From: Strongylocentrotus droebachiensis
Taxonomy: Eukaryota; Echinodermata; Echinoidea; Camarodonta; Strongylocentrotidae
Assembly (NCBI GenBank): GCA_035222895.1
Contig: JAVYIG010002538.1
Span: forward strand, 124,001 to 188,000
Reading direction: 5' to 3'
Length of the DNA: 64,000 bases
In this document: positions 23,056-34,884 of the stretch, one piece after another
Numbering within the stretch: the stretch's first letter is position 1
How the letters are laid out: each line of letters opens with the position of its first letter
Notes under the pieces: model-generated
Seen by the model: only the letters and a program-made list of their open reading frames with translations
Database searches by the model: none
Told to the model about the DNA's origin: nothing
Translations under genes and position numbers: made by a program

Positions 23056-25104
23056 CTACAGGTCATCATTTTGAGTTTGAACCCGTTGCCAGAAGTCTTT
23101 GCCAGGCTCCCTAGGGTCATCATAATCCGACTCCAAGGGCGTCATTTTCTTAGTCTTTCGGCTCATGTCTGGTTTGGCGTAAATCTGTTCCACCTCTGCT
23201 CTTTGATTAGGTCTGATGTCTGTCAAAGGAAGTTCTGATGATGTCTTTGGAGTAATTGCTGAAGATGAGCACGCCTTGGTTACCAAATATGGGTCGAATA
23301 GGCCTTCCTGGTGATAATGTAGTGGGTTTGATACCTGGGAATCCGTTGCCTTTGTATTTGCAGCACCACCTTCGACATCATCTAAAGAACAGTACGTATC
23401 GTCTAGGCTTGGTGCACTTGGAACGACTACCCTTTCAGTGTGTTGATAGTGATGGTCAATGATTCTGTCACCTAGAGCAGAGTGTCCTGCCATGGGTAGA
23501 CACTCTCCTGCAGTAAGAGCTTGCTCTGCGGCATTGTGCTTGGTGTGGGCAAATGGCCTGCACATCAAGTCCTGCCTTGGAGGGAGTTTCGGGACGCTCG
23601 TTTGACTTGCCGAACAGGAGCCTGAGGGGGGCATGGTTGCTCGATTCAGATCAGATTCTTCCCTGTCCGATGTTTGGCGACAGGAGACATCTCGGCTCGG
23701 TCGAGAGACCTCAGATGACGCGGTCATGTCAACAGATTCTGCAGCGGTGTTACCAAGGTTTGTAGCTGAATTCATTCGGGAATTGATGTTCCTCTGGCTT
23801 CTACGGCTACATCGCTCTCTCCTACGGGTTTTACGCAGGTACTTGCCCAATTGAACACCTATACTCAACGTTAAAGCAAAACATGTAATCACAACAATAA
23901 CAATCAAGATGTTTTGATCCTTTCGTTGACTTAACACAGGTGTATCATCACTGAATTGCTTATCCTGACTTTCTGTAGTCGACGTGGCTGGTGTAACGGT
24001 AGTGGATAGAGAACGTCCGTTTGAACTAGTAGGCCTATCCATGTAAACGGTAAGTATTTGACATTGAAAACCGTTGTTAGAATAGTTGGAAGCATTAGAG
24101 TTTTCAGATGCGTTCGTTAAATCGGAAATTATATTAAGATTTTCCTGTATGTCAAAATTCAGATACCCAATGCTTTCTATTACAAACATATTTGAGTCAT
24201 CTCCCTCTTCACCGCAAAGAAAAATGGGAAAAATTGTAGTAATTTTTTCAGTAGAATTAATCCTCTTGAGGGAGCTGCCACCAACATTGAACCATGATGT
24301 ATTACAGCATTTAAATGTTACATTCTCGGATTTAGTCAAATTGCTCCGAACCAAATCGCCCGGGTCCGTACGAAATCGGCACGCGTTGCTCCTGTTTGTT
24401 TTACTATTAAAAACTTCACACTTGGTTGGGACACTACTTCCATCATTCAGCTTTTCAGGGCAAAGAAATGTGCTATATTTGTTGGTGATATTATGTTGAC
24501 CATCCAAATTCATCCCAGAAGTTTCATGTTCATACAACACCTGATCCCCTGCCACAAGTCTTGCTCGGTCCCCATCGTTCACCTGCAACCATTGACACGA
24601 CATCTGTAATTTCCAATGTTTCTTGTCGAAAAATGTTTCGCAAATAGGATTTATCTCTTTGATTATTAAATTCAATTGAAAAATAAAACAAAGTTGTCGT
24701 CCACGCTCATGCAAAGACACAGAGTGCGTCCCAGTATCATTTTCGTCAGTAAACATAATCGACATTTCATATACAGTTCCCCCTTGTTGATAGTAAGTCA
24801 ACCTATAACGTCCATATTGTAAAGACGTGTTGTTCACGATGGACATATTAAACGGAAGTTGAAATTCAGAGTCTGGAAAATTCCACACAAGGTATTGGCC
24901 AGCTTGTTGCTTGTACACAGTGAAGTTGACATGGATGGTTTGCCCGTCGATTGCGATCATAGATTCTTCCTGTACTTTGTTACAAAACCAATTATTACTT
25001 GAAAATGCCTGATGCAAATGTGCTTGTAAAATAAAAAGGCTTACAAATACCTTAACAGCCGGTGTAATCCGTTCAGGAAACATGTTGCCGTTGTATAGTA
25101 CCAT
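23056..25104 (-). CDS. Receptor C: long-tailed Ig-like receptor with tyrosine motifs
   Basis: An intact single-exon frame of 682 residues. Signal peptide about 1-34; the start could also be Met8, which keeps the leader. Ig-like segments lie at about 41-149 (ENDTGTHSV), 154-245 (MSCQWLQVNDGDRARL) and 246-350 (CCNTSWF, FLCGEE). A Ser/Thr-rich stalk is followed by a span at about 398-419 and a basic RKTRRRERC stop-transfer. The 263-residue tail has an SH3-type PKLPPR (505-510), TYCSLDDVEGG (Y571), IYAKPDMSRKT (Y642) and SDYDDPR (Y661). Known SH2 preferences make YAKP and YDDP candidate Crk/Nck-type sites and YCSL an ITIM-like site; phosphorylation is inferred. J is its closest paralogue. Ligand unknown. 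Confidence 0.9.
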   Translation of the reverse strand: MVLYNGNMFPERITPAVKVFVSLFILQAHLHQAFSSNNWFCNKVQEESMIAIDGQTIHVNFTVYKQQAGQYLVWNFPDSEFQLPFNMSIVNNTSLQYGRYRLTYYQQGGTVYEMSIMFTDENDTGTHSVSLHERGRQLCFIFQLNLIIKEINPICETFFDKKHWKLQMSCQWLQVNDGDRARLVAGDQVLYEHETSGMNLDGQHNITNKYSTFLCPEKLNDGSSVPTKCEVFNSKTNRSNACRFRTDPGDLVRSNLTKSENVTFKCCNTSWFNVGGSSLKRINSTEKITTIFPIFLCGEEGDDSNMFVIESIGYLNFDIQENLNIISDLTNASENSNASNYSNNGFQCQILTVYMDRPTSSNGRSLSTTVTPATSTTESQDKQFSDDTPVLSQRKDQNILIVIVVITCFALTLSIGVQLGKYLRKTRRRERCSRRSQRNINSRMNSATNLGNTAAESVDMTASSEVSRPSRDVSCRQTSDREESDLNRATMPPSGSCSASQTSVPKLPPRQDLMCRPFAHTKHNAAEQALTAGECLPMAGHSALGDRIIDHHYQHTERVVVPSAPSLDDTYCSLDDVEGGAANTKATDSQVSNPLHYHQEGLFDPYLVTKACSSSAITPKTSSELPLTDIRPNQRAEVEQIYAKPDMSRKTKKMTPLESDYDDPREPGKDFWQRVQTQNDDL

Positions 25105-26282
25105 ATCTAACTTTAAAATGGACGTCGAATATATAGGATGGTGAACAACAATTCGACAAGCCTGTTATTAATGATGGATCTCTTGATCGTTATGATCATC
25201 CTCTTGCTACAAATAAATGTTACCTGACAAAAAGGGCGGAGCCTGTTGAAATCAGGGAATATTTCTTTCTCTATATCATATCTATCACCTCAAGTACTGA
25301 TTCGCTGAATGGTAATGTTAATCGAAATAATGATATCTAAACCAGTTTCGGTAATAATGTACAATATTTATAGGTAATCAAAATTAAAATAAACGAAAGA
25401 TGATAAATGAAAGATTTGTTTTCATATTTGAAAGTAAAAAGGAAAGGGAAAAACAAAAACAGAAAAAGATGAAGTGGTGTCCTGCCATTACATGTCAAGT
25501 GCCTAAACAAACTATACAACCTCCTAGGTAAAGTTATTATAAACGAAAACTTGTTATCACCTTTCTTGAGTATGAAAACCAAATAATTTCTCCCTCTTTC
25601 ATGTAAAGGCTATTAAAGCGAAGTGCACTTTCATATTGAATCGAACACAACCTTAAATGGCTTGTTTAATGGACAAAACCAGTATACTGATCTTGTATGA
25701 TACTTTCTAAATGGGATAATTCGAGATGCTTTGCCTGGAAATATCTGCCAATTATTTCTTGTTGGATTTAAGGGTGAGTCCTGGTAAACATGAACGATTT
25801 TTTGTGTGGAGCTTTCTCATTACTTGTATATAATTATTGAAAGAATAACCTAGTTGAAATATCTCCTGCAAAAAAGGATTGCTCTACAAAATGCCCTCAT
25901 ACTCATAGACGAAATATGACAAGAAAAAGCTCAAGTGTCATAGTGATACAAACTTTTTTTTGTGTAGTCCTATATACCCATTTCCGTGTGCAGTGAATGT
26001 GACCCTCTGCAAAATTGAGTCAATTTCTTTTTATTTTTTTAGTCTTTTCAAAACTTTACAGTACACACCAATTCATGTGTACATCATAACTTTTTTTTAT
26101 AATTGATTCCAGATACTTTTATTCACAGTGAAGGCCTAAAGCCTTGACGAGTGGTCAACTTTATATTGACAGGTACATGCAGCTTTCTTTCATACAAACA
26201 CGTATCATCATGACTCTAACCCAAGGCATGTATTAATGAAAATCAACTTCTTGCTTCGCTTCAGGCAAAGGCATTTTTAGTG
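25105..26282. other. 5' flank of C and AT-rich spacer
   Basis: No gene seen. A TATATATT-type box lies close upstream of the C start (about 25128-25137, minus strand), but so close that the transcript would begin almost at the first ATG. That may favour Met8 as the start. Confidence 0.4.
25234..25241 (-). promoter_or_regulatory. Shared upstream GGGCGGAG motif, receptor C
   Basis: GGGCGGAGCC, only 130 bases before the start codon, whereas the other members have it at 326-346. The following bases (CCTGTTGAAAT) resemble the E copy (CCAGTGAAAT). Confidence 0.35.
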
Positions 26283-26560
26283 TCGTAGTCGAGTGGTTAA
26301 AGCATTTGACTTGCATTCAAAGGTTGTGGATTTGATCCCCGCACCAATTTCCTTTAGCAAGGCATTATTTTACATTTTACAACTCAAAACCCAAGAGAAA
26401 TGAGGACCCGGTAGGATGACGAAAGCATTTGTGGTAGGGGGTGGTGCAAATTTCGCATGAATGAATCCAATGACCGGGGTATTAATATCTGTCAAAGCGC
26501 TAAAAGACGGTATTCTGTTTTGAGCGTTATACAAATTCCGATTATCATTATTATTTTAAC
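26283..26560 (+). mobile_element. tRNA-derived SINE, second family
   Basis: Box A TAGTCGAGTGG (26286-26296) and box B GGATTTGATCCCC (26328-26340), with the extra-arm spacing of a Ser/Leu-like tRNA. The body ends in a LINE-like hairpin (CAAAGCGCTAAAAGACGG, then TTTTGAGCGTTATACAAAT) and an ATT-rich tail. Box B is mutated from the GGTTCGA consensus, so the copy is old. No flanking duplication identified. Confidence 0.65.
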
Positions 26561-27182
26561 GTATTACCAGTAATACAAAATTCAATGTTATTTAATGGTC
26601 TGGCAAATAAAAAACCCAAAGCCCTTACCGACAAAAAGGTCACTTGACAGCTCATAAATTTGAGGGCAACAAATCCCCCCCCCCCCCCAATATATAATAT
26701 CAGTATGTGCGTTGGTTAGAAATGGACTGATGATCAACCAGTTCTTCGTATCGAATGTGAACTAGGATTCTGACCACTTATTCCTCTCAAATAGTTATAC
26801 ACCCTCAATTCTTAAATTCGTCCGATAGCCTTCATTTCATTATGTATTTGATCTTTTATTCATTGGTTCGATTAATGTCAAACAAATTGTAGCTTACGAA
26901 TTGACATTATTTCGTTTGCAAAGTAATGTTTTGGTATTAAATCGCATTGGTACTTGATTTAAAAAGAACTTTGTTAAAAGCAACATTAAATTAGATATAC
27001 TTATTCAGTATAAGAATACACGACCAGTAACAAATTATTGTGTAAAGACTAGTGGTTTCACGACTGCTCTAGAATCCGATGCAAGAACCTAGAAGAAACA
27101 TGCCAGGAGAGTAATATGCTGTCTCAAAATTTAAATGTATTTCCTTTCCTTATTTTCATCACAAAATATAAAGTTCTCTTAA

Positions 27183-27960
27183 CCCTAATAGGGCAGGGTG
27201 GGGGGGGGGGGCAATTATAGCCCCCACCCCCCTCTGCGATTTTTCTGATTGTTCGGGAACGCATACTGATGGTGCCCCGCCGCTCGCAGACTTTTTCTTT
27301 TGAGTCTTGCGCATCTTTTGAAACATTTTTTTTTTCGAAAATCGGACCTACCGTTACAAAGTCAAGTGACCTTTTGTCTTTGCATGTCAGCCTGAAAATC
27401 GCTCTTTTTCGTGATTTGTGTACAAATAATTTGGAAATCTCATTTTTCCAAAAAAAAGGTAAAACATTGGTTATTTAGTCTTGTTTATAGTTTGGGGGTA
27501 TATTTTGGGGTTCAAGATAGTTGAATTATAGTTAGAATTAAAATAAAACAGCAAAAACAATAAAATACATAAATTAAAAAAACAAAGAAATACATGAAAA
27601 ATTATCAAATCAATACATAACATAAGGAATATACAAACGCCACTCTTCCAATTGTTTTGGTATTATTATTCCAAAATGGTCTAAAGAATATATGTAATGA
27701 AAAATAATTTTTAAATATGAATACATGATTTATGGGCAAAAATGTGAATGTTATGACCTTATTTGCATAAATTACCATAAATATGCAAATGAGTGATTTT
27801 TTTTTTTTTTTTTTAAATTTACCATAGTACTCTATACATTTCACTTGAAGTGCGTCAAATTTTGCAAACAGGATCATAGGGGGGTGGGGGAGGGGGGGGG
27901 ATCATAATGCCCCCCCCCCCCGGCCGTATTAAGACCTCAAATAGCCCAGCATTTTTAGGG
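27183..27960. mobile_element. piggyBac-like MITE in TTAA sites
   Basis: The ends are CCCTAATAGGGC and the complement of CCCTAAAAATGCTGGGC, flanked by TTAA at 27179-27182 and 27961-27964. TTAA duplications with CCC-starting ends are the mark of piggyBac-type elements. G/C homopolymers lie near both ends (about 27201-27232 and 27879-27922). Inside are two short frames I cannot assign. No transposase recognised. Confidence 0.6.
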
Positions 27961-28046
27961 TTAATGCATTTTTGTTCATGTATCTCAGATTTCTGTTGCA
28001 AACAAATTTGATTTGTTTGAAACTATATTCAGTATTTGAAGAGCTT

Positions 28047-28876
28047 GATTCCAAAAGGAGCTAAATCCATATTTTATCAAAATTGAGTTATCTGTCTTAA
28101 AATAATGATTTCGTACATGGGGACAAAATGCACTATATCACATTCGAAAATTTCGGCAGGAAGTATGAAAAAATGTAGGTACAATATCATGTTTCATTCC
28201 AAAAGGAGCTAAATCCAAATTGGTTTCATTCCAAAAGGAGCTAAATCCACTTTGGGTACTTCAGAGTAAATCACCTTTTTTATTTCTCCACTTTCCCTTT
28301 AGCCATGTACCTTCATGTTGTTATATATGTTAAAGGTGTCGCCCTGGACCAATATTATATGATAAGAAAAACAATCTACCAGCTATTTCTGATTTTTACT
28401 ATTTTTTAAAGATTTTGTGGATTTAGCTCCTTTTGGAATGAAACATGGATTTAGCTCCTTTTGGAATGAAACGGATTTAGCTCCTTTTGGAATGAAACTG
28501 TGATAATGTTGTTTACTTTCTTTTCAAAAGATTTTTTATTTGTGATTTCACTACCATTATTTAAAAGGAAAGGTTTGCTACTAAATTTGAATTAAATTTC
28601 AGTGACTTTATTGAGAAAATATGAAATTTTCCAGGTACAATATCATGTTTCATTCCAAAAGGAGCTAAATCCACGAAGAAAAAAAAAATTAAAATTTATT
28701 AAAAATCAGGAAGAACTGGTAGATTTTTTCTTATCATATATTATTGGTCCAGGGTGACACCTTTAACATATATAACAACATTAAGGTACATAGCTAAAGG
28801 GAAAGTGGAGAAATAGAAAAAGGCGATTTACTCAAAAGTACCCAAAGTGGATTTAGCTCCTTTTGGAATGAAACTC
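28047..28876. mobile_element. Cluster of a short MITE with CCAAAAGGAGCTAAATCCA ends
   Basis: The 19-mer occurs eight times in 830 bases: forward at about 28051, 28199, 28231 and 28655; inverted at about 28418, 28446, 28473 and 28848. Two full units of about 220 bp (28224-28443 and 28648-28873) are inverted copies of each other, each with the motif at both ends as TTTCATTCC...GGAATGAAA. Both carry the same interior (CTTTCCCTTTAGCCATGTACC in one, its complement in the other). Extra solo ends lie beside them. Non-coding. Confidence 0.8.
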
Positions 28877-28879
28877 TTC

Positions 28880-29631
28880 ATTTATTCTTAAGAGGGACTC
28901 ATAATTATATAAATATATAGTCCAAATACTGCCTGCATTCTATTTGGTGGAAACATATCCGTTGCACAATTGTATAATGCAAGACTTAGACCCCGTGCAA
29001 ACATGCAATGGATGGGAAATAATATCTTGAGTTTCAAAGTGATGTTAACATGTATTTGTGTTCCTGCTTGGAACTCTGCCCGCAGCGGATTCAGACGTTC
29101 GCCATCTGCGGTGAGGTTTATAGAGACCGTTTTCATTGGTTCGCACATGAGGGTCACAAACCTTCCACACTAAATCAACACAAATTTCTATGCAATAATC
29201 ACCGCCCTCGTGAACTCAATCAAGAATCCTAACTATTCAAATGTATCCAATTATTTTGATATGTCGTGTTTCAACGGGTTTTCCTTTTCTTTCTCTCTTT
29301 CTTTTTTTTCTTTTTCGATGTGTTTTGTGTTTTCACTGTTCAAATTATTAGCATTTATATTCTTTAGTGCATTCTGCAGATAAATAATTAGTGAAGACAC
29401 GAAAGGAAGCTCTTTCACTTAAAAAAATGCTGTAAGTCAAATTTCGAAAATGATTTTAACTATATAAATTAATTGCATAATCGCATCTTAATTATTTTGT
29501 TTATTTCCATTTTATGTCGATATGAAAATATTAAGAAGCAGCACATAGAAATTAACGTTGCTTTGGTAATATAGAGGAAATTAATGGAAATAAAAATCAC
29601 TAACAAGGTGATGAAACCACGGAAATATATG

Positions 29632-29671
<40 letters not shown>

Positions 29672-31217
29672 GAATATTTTTTCCATGTGCTTCCTCATTA
29701 TCAGCTACATACTTTCATTTTTGTGTTGGTGACCTGGCATGCGGAATAAACACAGATCAGAAGTGTATTAAAATATATAGGCTTTTTTAACCCTCAAATA
29801 TCATTGCCTTTCTATAATTGAATCTTTTTACGGAAAAAATCATTTCAATAAACAGACTCCACGGTGAATTCTTTAGATGTTCCTACATAAGAAAATTTGA
29901 AATATCAGAAAGAAATAATGATATTGGAGGCATCCATTAAACCTGTTTCATTTGTTTATATTTGTGAACGGGTCAATCGAATGAGTACCAAACGAACTTT
30001 GCATCTAAGGCAGCACATCAGGTCTTAAAGCGGACATTCTGAAACTCATCCAGATACTGTAACACGGAACATGTTTGAATTATATTTTTGATTTGCGTTA
30101 TCCGGGATAGGGGATCCTTAAATTACTATTAAAAATTTAAAAGACACGAAGAAAAAGGAGTGACACATATCATTTGGATATGATTTTATCGATTTATTAA
30201 TCATAGCAACGCTCGGTACAACCGAAAACAGATATCATCTTCAATTGTTCGTTATTTTAAATGTGATCATACATGCCGGTTTCAGTATCTTCAATCACTT
30301 TTTTTTTCATCCAGTAGATTCGCATCACTTTCACTAAAAAATTGATGTTGATACAACAATCTCAATGACGTATGAAACTTTATTTTCTTTGCTACGAAGT
30401 TCTACCTTAATCCACCACTATCAAATTGTTTGACACAACCTAATGATGGAATCAGCCTCACATTGAAAATCACTTAAACCAACATGTTATATCATAATAC
30501 AGCTCGATTCATCCAACAACTATAATAATGTGTGCATCGTTAAACATAGTAGAAAATAAGCATATAAACTTTACACGCACAAAAGAAATCCTCATGAATG
30601 AAAAATCATCATAATCCTACTAATGAAATTGATATTACGTCTCATTAATGTTTCAATTTTTTCGCATTATCGCTGATGTGTCCATTGGTTGATAAGACCA
30701 TGAATTGAAATATCACATCGTTTATTGGCTTTTGTTTAATTTTGAAATGGATAAATATGCTTCTATTTCAAAACAGACTTTGTTATAATAAAACATACGA
30801 CTTCATCTACTATCCTACCAAGTGCAGCCATATATTATTGTATAATTTTTCACGTTTCGCTTGCTATTTTTGCCATGTAGACATTATTTACAGTGATTTA
30901 ACATGATTGAACATTTATACTGTGGATAGTTTATGTAATTTCAAAGTCGAGAAATAGAACAGTGCACTACAGAAAATACGAACATGAAGTATACGCCACG
31001 ATCGATATTATCAAACTAAATAACCATGTTCATTCGTTTAGTAATCTTAGCTATTGAGATTTAGCCGTCTCTTGAAGCTATTTGATTCAAATACTGATCT
31101 AAAAGTGACCGACCTCGTAATCAGGTGGTTGGAGTTAAACTTTAAAGAATAATAATAAAAATAATGATAATTGTAATAATAAAAACGACACTACTACTAT
31201 TACTTCAACAATGACTG

Positions 31218-31263
<46 letters not shown>

Positions 31264-31356
31264 TAGTACTTCTAGTAGTAGTAGTACTATTAATTCTAGT
31301 CCTACTACAGCTACGCTTATGAAAGTATACACATTTTCTTAGATACGATATATATT
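28880..31356. repeat. Spacer block duplicated at 51.9-54.8 kb
   Basis: No gene supported. The start matches 2700-3420, 14340-14640 and 51930-52220; later parts match 52230-54800. A (TA)n tract lies at about 29636-29666. The triplet tract at about 31216-31258 produces a spurious valine-rich frame on the minus strand. Confidence 0.65.
31216..31258. repeat. (CTA)n microsatellite
   Basis: About 14 CTA triplets, with degenerate TAG/CTA words on either side. The related spacer keeps only four at about 54738-54750. Confidence 0.85.
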
Positions 31357-31790
31357 GTGTTTAGAATGAAAGAAAGTAACAGTACCTTCCATTGGAGGTA
31401 CCTTTGCCTACTCCATATCTTGTTATAACTTTCGCCTGAACAAATGTCTGGTCTCAATCAAATCACCGTTACATATCTAAGGATGGAGAGTATTACATGC
31501 AAACTCTGTTAAACTCTAGAGATGAGTAAATGGAATAGTAAATCTTGTAAAGTTAACACGTTACTTTTTAAAAATTAAAAACAAAAACACAGTAAACTTG
31601 ACTAGTATAACAGATGATCCCGATATTGATGCAAATGAACGTGGAATGCAAACAAATGGCGTCTGGTAGAAATCGCCTCGTTTTGTGCAATCGACCCACC
31701 CATCTTGTGTATATCATTCATAACCAATAATTAATTTTCAAACTAGGCGATTAAAAATGTGAGAAACAATCACTTTCCTTTTATTTGATT
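31357..31790 (-). pseudogene. Orphan receptor 5' end: leader and upstream flank only
   Basis: 31360-31425 matches the leader codons of A, B and I (GTTTAGAATGAAAG... to the CTCCATATCTTG equivalent). 31430-31790 matches their conserved upstream flank, including a decayed AGGCGA at the GC-box position. The sequence just left of 31357 matches the 3' flank of receptor I near 54795. The whole gene body between the two, about 2.5 kb in I, is missing. Confidence 0.7.
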
Positions 31791-32639
31791 ACATTTCTTA
31801 TTGTATGGCACTAGGATGGAAGATGGCACACGCAACATATCTGACCATGAAACCGAAAGGTTTATTTCATATTAATCGTTTTGATTCTGTCACAAGCATA
31901 CAAATTTTACTTCATGACCTCTTTATCTTAATACAGATGATTTATTGATTTAAAAAAAAATAGTGTTCATTAATTGTTCGTGTACATCATGAAGCATTGT
32001 GATTTTCTTTAAACATCTATCAATTCTCCATCCCGTCAGAAAATCCCAAGGTAAGAGTCTTTAAACAATCGTTATTGGTCATTAAGTTTTCTTTGAGTAT
32101 AGAAAGTATTAAATTACTTTATGTTTTATGGTATAGATCTGTCGAGCCTCATTGCAGTTTTCAAAGGAATTAAATCGAAAATATGATACCAGGAAATGAG
32201 TATTTAAATGAGTCAGTGAGAAAGGCGATAGGTCCTCGATGTCACGAATATATCGTTTAAAACTGATTATGTGATTCCCCCACACTTCCTTCTTTACGCT
32301 GTATGTGTACTTGAAGCGTATTGGATGTCATTTCTCTTCAGAATTCTGATAATGCATACATAATGAATCAGGCATAATCTGTAATTTGTATTTACTAATG
32401 TATTCATTTATATACACACATTTATTAACATTTCCAAGGTTACCTAAAATAACGGCATAGCAATTCATTTATTTTAATAAGCATGGGGGCCTACCTCAGT
32501 CCGAGGACTGTTCTTCCGTAGGGCCGTGCATACAGTTTTGTTGCGTTTCATTGTATGCACATGAATATCAAATTTATTTTCTTTCTAAGATAACATTCCA
32601 TGACATCAATTATCATATATTATAAACACTGCACATATG
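31791..32639. repeat. Recurrent spacer
   Basis: It matches the upstream spacer of B/I (57800-58700) and the segments near 2300 and 21180. No gene seen. Confidence 0.55.
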
Positions 32640-33179
32640 ATACTACATTTACTTTATTACATATTGCCTACATCAATATTATTACTTTTTTCATGGCTGT
32701 TGTCTTCCAAATCCCTATACTTAAGGCCTTCTGTAAACAAATACGAATGCTATAATGCTTCCACCATGGGCTATTGTTGATACTACCAGTACTGAAATGA
32801 GATACGTTTCCATGGATACCGCTTTCTTAAAGCTTCCTTCAGATATTGATAACTTATTATAAGCATGTTACGTCCCCTGAGTATAGACTCAATTTGGGTA
32901 GATCCCACATTCTCTTGTAGAGATGCCAATCTGATTATTTGACATCAGATCAAGACTTTTATCATTCAACATGATGACTTTACACGGTTGATCTTCTCCT
33001 GAATTGTATAAAGTTCTTGTGTCTTTAACACGTCCTTACAATATTGAACTTTCGTAATGTGGATGTTTTCGTAGATCAACACTTTGAATAATGAGGACAA
33101 CAATCTTTGAGTGATCTTAATTTGCACTGCTTAGAAAGAAGCAGTTTAAAACATGTATCCATGTAGCCACGCACTGTCT
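32640..33179 (-). pseudogene. Receptor 3' relic, apparently chimeric
   Basis: 32640-32830 matches the 3' flank and membrane-span codons of A/B (minus strand; compare 10950-11130), including the short-tail end. 32930-33120 instead resembles the membrane-proximal region of H (compare about 50190-50340: GATGACTT..CATCTTCTC..GAATTGT and the TGAACTTTCGTA word). Neither part is open. It is joined directly to the 3' end of D. Confidence 0.5.
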
Positions 33180-33928
33180 TTAATTATTATATTGGCTACC
33201 AGACGAATTCACATACAAAGCATCTTCACCAGGGTATTCATAATCAAGATTAAGAATGCTCGCACTGTTTCCATAGATAGGACCATCAATAAGGACATCT
33301 GAGTCTACATTATTTTCTGCAACACGATTTGTCTGATTCATTGCTACCCTCATATTTATCCAGTTTTCACCCATAGGAGCTATGTCGCCTTGGTCATGCT
33401 GCTTTGTAACACCTCTGGATGCTGCAGAGTTATATATCTTCTTGGTCTTCTTGCCCTCTTTCTTTACCAATGACCGAGCGGTAGGCAGACGTGATGGACT
33501 GCGCCGATCCGAATGCAGGGTATCAAACTGTGGATAATTAGCCGACCCAACTGTTAATGGCTGATTTGAGATAACCCCGTGGGGAAGAGAAGATTCATCT
33601 GGTCGAGGTAAGTGGGACGATATAGTCGCCATTTCCAATGATTCTGTGTTATCCTCACCTTCTGCAGACGTTAAACATCTTTGAAGACCAAATGTTTTAT
33701 TTCTTTTTTTAACTATGCCGTACATTTTTGTAAAACAAATGCCAATGACCAATCCAAGCGATGATGCTACTACTGCAGTCATGAAAATCCAAAGTTTTGC
33801 TTTATCCAGGGTAATATATGTCTCCGAATATGTTTCTTCAGTTGTTGGCATGTCGGTATATGGAGCACTAGGCCTAGTGGAATTCAAAGTAGAAATCATT
33901 GTAAAAGCTGTTACGTTGACGGTTACAG

Positions 33929-34370
33929 TGAGGTTTGTGCATGGCAGATTATTCGTTGAATCTGCTCGTTGTTGTGTGCTGTTGCTATATTCCACAAGAA
34001 AGGAAATATTACTACACCGGTAATCCCATAACTGTAATTTGTCCATGCTATGCACTATCACATTTGAGTGATCATCCTCTTCACCAGTGGCGGATCCAGG
34101 GGGGGGGGGGGCCCGGGGGGCCCGGGCCCCCCCCCCCTTGAGAAAAAAATCATGTAAAATCACGCGATTTTTACCTTTTTTGGGGGTTGGGCCCCCCCCC
34201 CTGGCGCTCAAGGGGGGGGTGCAAATTTTAAAATTTTCGAGGACCAAAAAAAAAAAAAAAAAAAAATGTGCTCACTACCCCCCCCCCCCCCCACTGAGCG
34301 ACTTTTCGGGTGGCTGAGTCGTTGCGATTTTTTTTTGGACTCAAAAAAAAAAAAAAAAAAGTGTCCGCTT

Positions 34371-34407
<37 letters not shown>

Positions 34408-34849
34408 TGAGGTTTGTGCATGGCAGATTATTCGTTGAATCTGCTCGTTGTTGTGTGCTGTTGCTATATTCCACAAGAAAGGAAATATTACTACACCGGT
34501 AATCCCATAACTGTAATTTGTCCATGCTATGCACTATCACATTTGAGTGATCATCCTCTTCACCAGTGGCGGATCCAGGGGGGGGGGGCCCGGGGGGCCC
34601 GGGCCCCCCCCCCCTTGAGAAAAAAATCATGTAAAATCACGCGATTTTTACCTTTTTTGGGGGTTGGGCCCCCCCCCTGGCGCTCAAGGGGGGGGTGCAA
34701 ATTTTAAAATTTTCGAGGACCAAAAAAAAAAAAAAAAAAAAAATGTGCTCACTACCCCCCCCCCCCCCCCCCACTGAGCGACTTTTCGGGTGGCTGAGTC
34801 GTTGCGATTTTTTTTTGGACTCAAAAAAAAAAAAAAAAAGTGTCCGCTT

Positions 34850-34884
<35 letters not shown>
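33929..34884. repeat. Tandem duplication of gene-MITE junction (about 478 bp, two copies)
   Basis: 33929-34406 and 34407-34884 are nearly identical. Each holds about 155 bp of receptor D coding sequence, the CTCTTCAC target site and the left part of the MITE up to a long poly-C run. The copies differ mainly in homopolymer lengths. The junction falls exactly in the poly-C tract, so replication slippage, unequal exchange or misassembly are all possible. Confidence 0.85.
34085..34406. mobile_element. Truncated hAT-type MITE (left part)
   Basis: Starts CAGTGGCGGATCCAGG after CTCTTCAC and stops in a poly-C run where receptor sequence resumes. It is part of the tandem duplication, not a separate insertion. 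Confidence 0.8.

Noticed and set aside
23256..24499. Plus-strand frames opposite receptor C
   Set aside because: Shadows of the long minus-strand coding sequence; no independent similarity or start context.
28047..28876. Regularly repeated 19-mer as a CRISPR-like array
   Set aside because: The repeats alternate in orientation, spacing is irregular and the DNA is from an animal; they are transposon ends.
31135..31332. Valine-rich 65-residue frame that resembles a membrane segment
   Set aside because: Translation of a (CTA)n triplet tract, not kept in the sister spacer.
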